NCBI GenBank assembly: GCA_026770585.1
Contig: MU646371.1
Span: forward strand, 255,860-268,096
Direction: 5' to 3'
Length of the DNA stretch: 12,237 nucleotides
Source of the DNA: Baffinella frigidus
Taxonomy: Eukaryota > Cryptophyceae > Cryptomonadales > Baffinellaceae
Below the pieces are notes generated by a model that saw nothing but the letters and a program-made list of their open reading frames with translations, made no database searches and had not been told where the DNA came from. The position numbers were made by a program, and so were the translations under genes. Positions 1-9,100 of this stretch are shown piece by piece (position 1 is the stretch's first letter; each line of letters starts with the position of its first letter).

Positions 1-117
1 GGACCGGTCGTTGACGCCCCACGCGAAGAGGCGGCCTTCTTCGGTGACAGCCGCGGTGAAACGGTCGCCGCACGCCACCGCCCGGAAGTGGTGCTCCAAT
101 GGATCCAGCGTCACCAC
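1..117 (-). CDS. Exon L: RCC1 repeat, cut by the window edge
   Basis: The exon starts after acceptor ggtgcag and has 39 codons before the window ends: VVTLDPLEHHFRAV, ACGDRFTAAVTEEG and RLFAWGVNDRS. ACGDRF-T-A-x-V-x-x-x-G-x-L-F-A-W-G is a textbook RCC1 blade. The exon continues beyond base 1, where more RCC1 repeats are expected. Its 5' edge is the most copied element of the left part of the window. Confidence 0.9.
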   Translation of the reverse strand, partial: MVTLDPLEHHFRAVACGDRFTAAVTEEGRLFAWGVNDRS

Positions 118-3100
118 CTGCACCAAAGGGATCCAACGTCACATCCTGCAACAAAGGAATCACATAGGCAAACTGTTTTGATTTTTAAAAACCAGCAGTG
201 TAATTTACTACACAGAACGATCTTTGCTAGTAATGTTAAAGAAAACGTGTAGTAATTTTCATTGACACCCAATGTTGTAAATTGAAGAAGTGTGCGGTGA
301 AACGGTCGCCGCACGCCACCGCCCGGAAGTAGCACAGGTTTTAATATAGTGAGTGAATGAACTACCACTGCAAACCTGCTGCCAACCAGGTGTAGTATGT
401 CTACGATATACAAGTCATACACTTGGTAGTGAATATACACAACTTTATAAATAGTATAATGTCACACTACACTCCACACCACATGAGATGTCTATAACTT
501 GCCGCACCAAAGGGATCCAACGTCAAATAAAGGGATCCAACGTCACTGCTTTCAATCAAGGGTTCAAACGTGACCTCCTACAACGGCCACACAGGCCACC
601 CAAGATCAGACGAGGAGCAATCGCAAAAGTCAATTTCTTGGATTTCAGGGGGAAATCGTCCACTTTTGGCGTCAGATTACCTGAGAGGTAATCAGTTGGA
701 GCCATTGTTTTTTACAATTGCTGCGCGTAAAATCTAGGGTGGGTTCATGTTTCAATGTATTCTGTCGAAGGCCAGTTAAATCGTTTCTACGTCGGTAAAC
801 CGTTGACTAGTGAACGTTCACTTTTGGCGTCGATACGTTCACTTTTGGCGTCGACACCGCCCGGAAGTGGTGCTCCAATGGATCCAAGGACACTACCTGA
901 GATAAAGGGATCCAACGTCACTGCATTCAGGAAATGGTTCCAACGACACAACCTTCAGGAAAGGGATCCAAGGTCACACGCTTCAGCTAAGGGTTCCAAC
1001 GTCACCTGTCACCTCCTCCAGCAAAGGGTTCAAGCGTCACCACCTTCAACGGTCACGCATGATTCAACTATTTCTGGAGACAAGTTAAATCGTGCACCAC
1101 TCACTCATCTTGAAACGTCGACATTTTGCAGGACACAGACCGACAAAACAACTAGCATGGGGATGGAGATGAGGGTTTAAGGGGTCAGGGGAGGAAGGCT
1201 TCTGAGACCTCATCGCGCGAGATCGCGAGGGCGCGAAGCATGTAGGGGTGTCGAATCGACCTGTACCCCCGTCGCTTCAGCACGTGCACATAACAGAACA
1301 GAAAAAAAATTCAGCCCGGAACTACAAATCCAAACTCAAACTACACAAAACCTACAGAACGGTCGCTTCAGTACCAGCACATCATGCACGAAAGTTGCAT
1401 GGAAAGGGTGCCGAATCGACATGGAAAGGGTGCCAAATAAAAAGGGTGCCGAATCGACCTGTCCCGCTCTCGCGTCAGCACGCGCGCAGGACAGAGGTAA
1501 AAAACCTAGCGATGGAAGGATGGCGATAGGAATTCTCGCGCTGCCGCCGAGAACACGAACACCAAATTTTTGCAGGATGCGTGGTTCCGTTCTCTATTCG
1601 AGATCAGTGTGAACCAATATGTAGGTCGAGAAACAATGGAGCAGAGCCACGTTGAGACCTGGTCGCGCTGCCGTGTCCAAGGCCAGCGTTGCGGTCTGCG
1701 CCGCCCGACTCACTCCCCATCAACGACCTGGGTTCATACGCACGGATTTAATACGCAATTTGATGCAATCGAGGCCAGGAAGTTCCAGTCTGCTCCCCTC
1801 GGACTCATTCCGCAATCAGGGACCTAATTTCACAAGAAAACGGATGTGAAGAACTACACACGAACACGTTCCTCAACGACCCTCCCCCCTGTTCCTTGCT
1901 TTCCGCCTCTCTGAAAATTCAGCCCGCCGACATCGCAGCGCCATATTCTAGGGTTGCGGGTGGTGAACAGACCAGGTGAATAGCTCGCCGTCGAGGGAGA
2001 CTGCCGCAACGTGGTACCGCCCCACAGACACCTGCACAGGGTGCCACCCCCCATTCAACTGGCACCCATTTTTTCAATTTTTTTTTCAATTGTTTTTGTG
2101 GTACCGCCCAACCGATACCAACCCAGGGTACCCGAAAAAAACCCCGCGGTTTCAGCGTGAGTACCGCTTGCAACCATTCTGACAATCAACCACGAGCCGC
2201 ACTTCCAACAACTCAGCAACTTCCGCCCCACAGACACCTGCCCAGAGTACCCAAACACATTCAACTCACACCCAGATTGTCAACTTTGTTTGCAACGTGG
2301 TACCGACCCACCGATGCCTACCCAGAGGTTGGTGTTTGGTGTTTGGTGTTTGGGTTTTGGTGTTTGGTGTTTGGTGTTTGGTGTTTGGTGTCCGGTGTTT
2401 GATGTGTTTAGGGTTTGGGGCTTAGCCCATTTTTTTCAAATCGCACGCAGATTTTCAACATGTTGTAGATAAATTAACAAGGGCAGCGCTTCCAGGGATT
2501 ACTGGAAGCCCTACCAACCCCTGCCCAGAGGTTCGGGTTTGGGGTTTGGGGTCTGGGGCGTGGGGTTTAGGGTTTGGGGTTTGGGGTTGAGTGATTAGGG
2601 TTTGGTGTTTGGTATTTGATGTTTGGTGTTTGGTGTTTGGTGTTTGGTGTTTGGTGTTTAGCATTTAGAGTTTAGGGTTTAGCATCAGGTTTAGGCACCT
2701 GGCGGATGTTCTTATGGAGGAGAGATTCGACGCACGCTGGTTGTGCTGATCGGAGCCCCCACTGGAAGAGGAACGAGCAGGGCGGCAGCGACTCCCGCGC
2801 ATCCGCCCCTGCATTCAAAAACCCGCACCAGTTTTGAGCCGAGCCAGTTAAGATTTCATGGCGGGAGCGAGTCGCTGCATCCGCCCCTTCAAAAACACAG
2901 ACACCAGTTGTTACGTCAGGGAATCATGAGATTTTCAGGGTGATTAGCACGCAGGGTGGGACGAGCGGAGTCCCCACTGAAACAGGACGAGCAGAGAAGC
3001 AGCGACTCGCGCGCGCCCGCCCCTGCATTCAAAAACCCGCACCAGTTCTGAGCCGGCAAAGTCAAGATGTCATGGCGGCAGCGACTCCCGCGCGTCTGCC

Positions 3101-6100
3101 CCTTCAAAACCCCAGACCAGTTACCAGTTAGGTCGGGAGATTATAAGATTTCAGGGTGATTAGCATGCGGGGTGTGTTGATCGGAGTCCCCACTGGAAGA
3201 GGAAGGAGCAAGGAGGGAGCGACTCCCGTATGTCCGCCCCTGTATGTCATGCGGAAACAGGTTTAATGTGGATTCCACGGAAACACGGACCAGCTCAGTC
3301 GGGTCCCTATCCCTTAAGTGACCAGTAGGCTCATACGCCCTACTGTAGGGCCCTAGGACCTGCCTAGGACCTCTTGGCCCTCAAATTTGATGGCATGGCC
3401 ACTTGAGGGATACGATTTAAGGGTGGTTAGCACTGTTGGCTAGCACTGGCAAAGGAACGAGCACGGCGGCAGCGACTCCCGCGCATCTGCCCTTCCGAAA
3501 TTCCAGTATACCACGGTTCGATTTTGACGGGGAACCCCGAACGTATCAGGTACCTTGATGAGGTTATGGACTGCGGGAGGCTCCAGGGCTCCTAGGACAT
3601 AGCGTTTCTCTTGAGCCTTCGCGATCGCAGGAGGCAACGGCACAGACTCGCAGTAACGCAATGTTCCAAGCTCCGTCGTAGCCAAAGACATTTGGGCCGA
3701 TTTCCCAGAAAAGTAACAACCCCACATTTGAAACACTCCCTCTTCCGGTTTGTTTTGAAAACGATACGTTTGCAGGGTGGTTTGCAAGCGGTATTGGAAT
3801 GCAGTAGGCGCTAGGGCTCGTGGGACCGCGTTTTTTGTAGGAGGCCTAGAGCCTACTGAAGCCCTTGACCACAACGCCATCAGAAACGGCGCATGCTAGT
3901 CATGCGCTTGCATTCTACTCACGCGTATCTTACGCGGCATACATTGTCATCGAGTACGGAGTACTACACAGTGGGCTTCGCAGATCGGTCCATTAATTCT
4001 CGTGGTACCAATCAAGAATTGCTTGGCACAAAGACATCTTATTAGCCCGACATTTCAACCCGGTTTCTGGTGGAAATCTTCTTCGACGCACACTGCGTGG
4101 AAGCCATACCAGCATTGAGCTCAGCCTTCGGCTGGCGCGCAGCATCCAAGACAGCCTTCAGTGCAGGGTGCTCCAGCACATCGATCTACTCCCTCCTATG
4201 CATCATCCAGGACATAGATACTCAACGAGTGGGGAGCAGGGAGGCATACCGGCATCGAGTTGGGCTTCAGGCTGGCGGACAGCGTCGGAACCAGCCTTGA
4301 GCGTAGGATGCTCCAGAACTTGCATCTACTCACGCACGTCCTAGCTCTGCCTCGCTCGTGTTGACCGACTATTCTCAAGTTGGCATGCTGGGTTCGTGGC
4401 GGGTTCGTGGTAGGCAGACAGACCAGCGTTCAGCTCAGCCTCAGGACTCTATCGGTCTATCTTCTCGTGTACATCATGCAGGGTATAAACACTAAACACG
4501 TAGGGAGTAGGCGGCCATACCAGCGTTGAGTTCGGCCTCCGGCTGGCGCACAGCGTCCGATGTTGCCTTGAGCGCAGTAAATTTAACAACCCCACATGTA
4601 AAATAGTCCCATTGCTAGCCTCGAGTGGTCAGGCTGGCGCAAAGCATCCAAAACAGTCTTGAGCGCAGGATGCTCCAGCGCATCGATCTACCTATACATC
4701 ATACACGGCAGAGAACACCCAAACGAGTACGGGGTGCCCGGGAGCCATACCAGCATTAAGCTCAGCCTCCGGCTGGCGCACGGCGTCCGATGTTGCCTTG
4801 AGAGCAGGATGCTCGAGCACTTGCGCGGCAGTCAACCGCGCGTCCTGATCTTTGTCCAGCAGCAGCGTGATCACCTGCCACTCGAGGCTAGAAGTGTGAC
4901 TATTTTAAAAGTTTTAACTTTACAAGTCCTTTACAAGTGGACCGCTGTGTAGTAATTTTCACACAAATAGGGTCGTTTGGTCACGTATCTCGGGTTATAA
5001 CCCGAGATACGTGACCAAGCCTGCCCGTGACTGGTACTAAATGTAACAACACCACATTTGAAATGGTCCCACTTCCAGCCTCGAGTGGTGTGCGAGAAAG
5101 ACCCCTCGATGTCAGGGTCGGTATTTGCGGGCCCACCTCCCACCGTGTGGGAGGTCACTCGCTTTCCGCCATCGTGCTATATGGGCCGAGCAAGCAGGTG
5201 CTGCCCCCCGTTTCCACACAGCACCTCCTGGCTCTGCCGCACTCGTTTTATCTTCGTATACGTTGTATACTTGGTGATATACGACTCTGGGTAGGTCCCT
5301 CGAGATTATCTTCTCTCTCGTGTGACCTCCGATTCTCAAGATGACATGCTTGAGCGTGTAGTAAAATCCTACAAATTTTCCGCTCCAAAGCGCCCGCTCT
5401 CACCAAACCGGCGAGTCCAAATAAACTGAGACTGAGCTAGACCTACTGCAGCAGCGCGTAGATATATGCGTCGGACAGTGCCATACCGCCTATTGAATTC
5501 AAGTGGTGTAGTCTGAATGAACCTGAAATCGAACAGAGCCATAGGGCTTTTATAATAGGCCCTATGGCTGTGTTCGAGCCCCCCCGTTCTCACACAGCAC
5601 CTCTTGCAAAGGCGCGTCGCACCCTGAAGGCAAAGGCGTCCAAGGGCTCATCCAAATTCGCGAAGCCAGAAGCCATATATCCCACCGCGGCTTACTGGGA
5701 GGGGAATACAGGAAGGAAAACAGTTGACCCTCTCCGACAAATCACCTCTTGAAGCGTCTTAGGTTAATGGGATGACTTTTGACAAAAGTTGACTTTTGAC
5801 GCAGTATTTTCATTTCCGGTGCGGGCTCTCTCTTGAGGCTCATAGACATTGTATCACTCAACTCAAGGCTAAAGGGCCTTTCTAGGACCTGTATCGAGAG
5901 TAATAAAGAAGAAGAAGAAGAAGTGAAGCGGCGCGTCGCACCCTGGCGGGAGGGGGTTCAAGGGCTCATGCAGATGCGTGACGCCAGTTGGTGCACTCGG
6001 GCTGACGGACTATTCTCAAGACGACATAACGTCATGCTGGGGTTCTGGTACAAATCCGTCAACTCTCGACCGGAAAACAGCCCGGGCGCACCAAACGGTG

Positions 6101-9100
6101 ATCCCAAATAGGTGCCAGACCTCATGTAGTGGCGCGTCGCACCCTAAAGGCAGGGGCGTCCAGGGGCTCATGCAGATTCGAGACGCCAGTTGGCGCACTG
6201 AGGTTGACAGACTATGCACATCTTCAGAGGCGCGTCGCAGGAGGCAGGGGGGTCCAAGGGCTCGTGTCCGGGAATTAGTGCAGTGTTTCAACGTGTGCAC
6301 AACACCTCTTGAAGCGGTGCGTCGCATCCTGGCGGCAAAGGAGTCCAAGGGCTCATGCAGATACGCGACGCCAGTTGGTGGATGCTCTTGGCCATGAAGG
6401 GGCGTGCGCGGGAGAGGAGCTCGTATAACATCACCCCTGGGTTAAGGTTTAGGGGTTAGGTGTGTAGTTTGTCAAGCAAAAAAATCGTGTAATTCGTAAG
6501 TTTGTAAAGCGAAACAATCCCGCGGGCTTGTTTGTGGATGCGTGACGCGAATGAGAGAGGTGACTTCACCACCCTCTGTACACTCACCCCCTAGAGAGTC
6601 GGCACACTCTACAGGGGTTGGTGGATGCTCTTGGCGCGCGCGGGAGAGGAGCTCGTATAGCACCACCCCTGCTCGCCCATGCCTCGTTTAGGGCTTGGAA
6701 TTCAGGGTTGGGGATAACACTAAACCACTGAAGTCTGTAAAGCGAAAAAATCGTGTTGTTTGTAAAGCGAAACAATCCTGCGGGCTTGTTTGTGGATGCG
6801 GGAGGTGGGTTGGTGGATGCTCTTTGCCACGAAGGGTCGCGCGCGGGAGAGGAGCTCGTATAACGTCACCCCTTCTCGTTCGGGATGCAGGCGTGTTCAG
6901 CAAGCGTATAGTTGGTAAAAAAACCCAAAAACAATAGAATGTTTTTATTTATCCTATTTTTTTCGGGCCATGAAGGGTCCCGCGCGGGAGAGGAGCTCGT
7001 ATAGCATCACGCCTAGTTCAGGGTTCAGGGTTTAGGTGTGTAGTTTGTAAAGCGAAAATCCGTGTAATTTGTAACGCGAAACAGTCCAGAGGCCATAAAG
7101 GGTCGCGCGCGGGAGAGGAGCTCGTATAGCATCACCCCTGCTCATTCGTGCCTCGTTCAGGGTTTAGGGTTGAGGGTTTAGGGTTAGGGTAGCCCGGTTA
7201 GGGTAGCCCTAAACCACTGTAATTTGTAAAGCGAAACCTCGGTTTTTTTTGTAAAGCGAAAAATCCGTGTTTTTTGTTAAGCGAAACAATCCTGCGGGCT
7301 TGTTTGTGGATGCGGGACAGCAGTTGATGGATGCTCTTGGCCATGAAGGGCCGCTTTCATCTCCGCAAAAGTATTAATTAATTGCTTTTGGCGCAACGAA
7401 ATTTACTACACAGATGCTTTACTATTACTTTTATGAGCAAATCGTGTAGTAATTTTCGTTGCCCAAAAGCAATTAATTAATACTTGTATGGAGATTAACA
7501 TGCTGCAAGCCGAATAACCCATCCCGCGCCCAAAGGTGGAGGGATTCTATCTTCCAACCGACATTTTTAAAACTACCAAAATGAGACGTTTTGGCACGTA
7601 TGATATCGCAACGATTCAAACCTGCTGTGTCATCGTACGGATAGGTCGGTGCATCTTGTCATCAAACCAAAGCCTAAGATAGCATAAAACTTTAGATGGA
7701 CACAAAATCCTTAGAATCCTTCCGCGCCCGGGGGCGGAGAAGTGAAGCTCGAGGTAGGAGAGGAGGGACCAGGCTCCACCCCCCCCCTAATCCCGCGCCG
7801 CTACAACGCGTGTGTACCAGGACGTTTTACGTTTGCTACCAGGGAGCGTGTTGGACACACTAACCTCGGGGGCGGACTGGTTGGGGGTCACCGAGAGCCC
7901 AGGTGTCGGCCTTATCGGGGTTGGTCGACTTGCCCATCCAGCACTCGGGCGCCAGGTAGTACGGCGTGCCTATCAGCTGCCCCTGTTGGTATAACTCAAT
8001 GTGAGGTTTGGTTCGTGCATCGTGAATCAACATAGACTGAAACTCTTTTAAAAGCTCGCGTACAGCACGAAACCCCGTTTTCCACTGTTACATAAGTCAA
8101 CAGAGGTTCCACTTTTGATTTGAGACGTTGCACTCTTGACTTTTGTCTCGGTGGGCCGCGCTCTTTCAGGGCGTACTGGGGGGGGGAAGCTAGGTTTAAT
8201 AAGATGACAAACACGACCGCTGCACGCCACATGGAGAGGTAGGACTAGACGTAGGGGCTCTATTCCAAGTACACCCCGAGGGGTGTATGTAAAAGGAAAC
8301 CGTCACGTCCGCTAGGACAAGCTACCCACACTACAGCAAGGGCCTGGACGACGACGGGCGGAGCAGGTACTCGCTTCGAAACCCCGTTGTCCACTGTTAC
8401 ATAAGTCAACAGAGGTTCCACTTTTGCTTTGAGACGTTGCACTCTTGACTTTTGTCTCGGTGGGCCGAGACAGAAGCTCTTTCAGGGCGTACTCGCTTCG
8501 CAACAAACCTCGACGCCCTTCGGAAGGAAGGTGTCCCTAGAGCGGTTTTCGCATCTGTCGGCCACCCACCGATATGAAATTATGAACAAGGGCTCCAATT
8601 CCGGCCACTTTTGGCATTTTTGTCACATCATAAAACTCTAAAACTTCAGAATCACGCCAAAAGTTGCCGGAATTGGAGCCCTTGTTCATAATTTCATATC
8701 GGTGGGTGGCCGACAGATGCGAAAACCGCTCTATCAGCTGACCCTGCTCGCGTGAACAAAAACTCTTTGAACCGCGCACGTGTAAAAACCGTTTCGCAAA
8801 ACCCGTTTCTCGAAAAACCTCGATGCAAAGCTCGTGAGGACGTCCTCCAGATAATCCCCAAAATCACCAACGCACTGCCTATCGCCGCTCCATCCGTTCA
8901 GGCACAAGCAGGAGGAAACGCCTCCCTAAAATCGGAAACCACATTTTTGGACCATCAAACCGCATAGAAACGCGCGTACATCACAAAACCCGGTTTCGCG
9001 AAAACCCGCTTCTCGAAACGGCGATGCACACCTTCGGCTGGTCAGGGGAAGTTCGTTTGGGTCGATCTTGTCGGTGTCGCGCAGCCACCCTTCTCCCAGA

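Larger units (their letters stand above)
122..1045 (-). repeat. Multiple 5'-edge copies of exon L
   Basis: The complement of gtgacgttggatcccttt (VTLDP, the start of exon L) recurs at about 122-141, 505-550, 560-585 and, as a run of 30 to 40 base units, 870-1045. A longer copy at 855-896 keeps an intact ctcag acceptor and VVSLDPLEHHFRAV. A copy at 297-335 instead keeps YFRAVACGDRFTA. All lie upstream of exon L. Confidence 0.85.
4578..5089. repeat. Inverted copies of the exon F acceptor region
   Basis: The sequence just upstream of the exon F acceptor (4879-4920) has two inverted copies, at 4578-4629 and 5040-5089, sharing ccactcgaggct-gaagtg and an A/T-rich part. A shorter relative of their A/C-rich half lies at 3711-3752. 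In the transcript the 3' splice site region of exon F could pair with either copy. Confidence 0.75.

Noticed and set aside
122-1045. CRISPR-like array from regularly recurring aagggatccaacgtcac
   Set aside because: Spacing is irregular, the copies diverge, and they match the acceptor edge of exon L in a eukaryotic gene.
755-1180. Plus-strand frame of 141 codons
   Set aside because: It is the antisense of the exon L edge-copy array; the repeated KGSNVT peptide comes from the DNA repeat.
2328-2700. True telomere end
   Set aside because: Units are mixed variants inside an intron, with gene exons on both sides.
3440-3880. 146-codon minus-strand frame as one large exon with an MWG RCC1-like motif
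   Set aside because: The MWG part lies in a dispersed repeat found twice elsewhere, and no good acceptor precedes it. Only the short exon H within it fits phase and context.
8068-8493. Coding repeat (frames with KSRVQRLKSKVEPLL)
   Set aside because: The frames arise from the 110-base direct repeat, lack splice context and match no domain I recognise.
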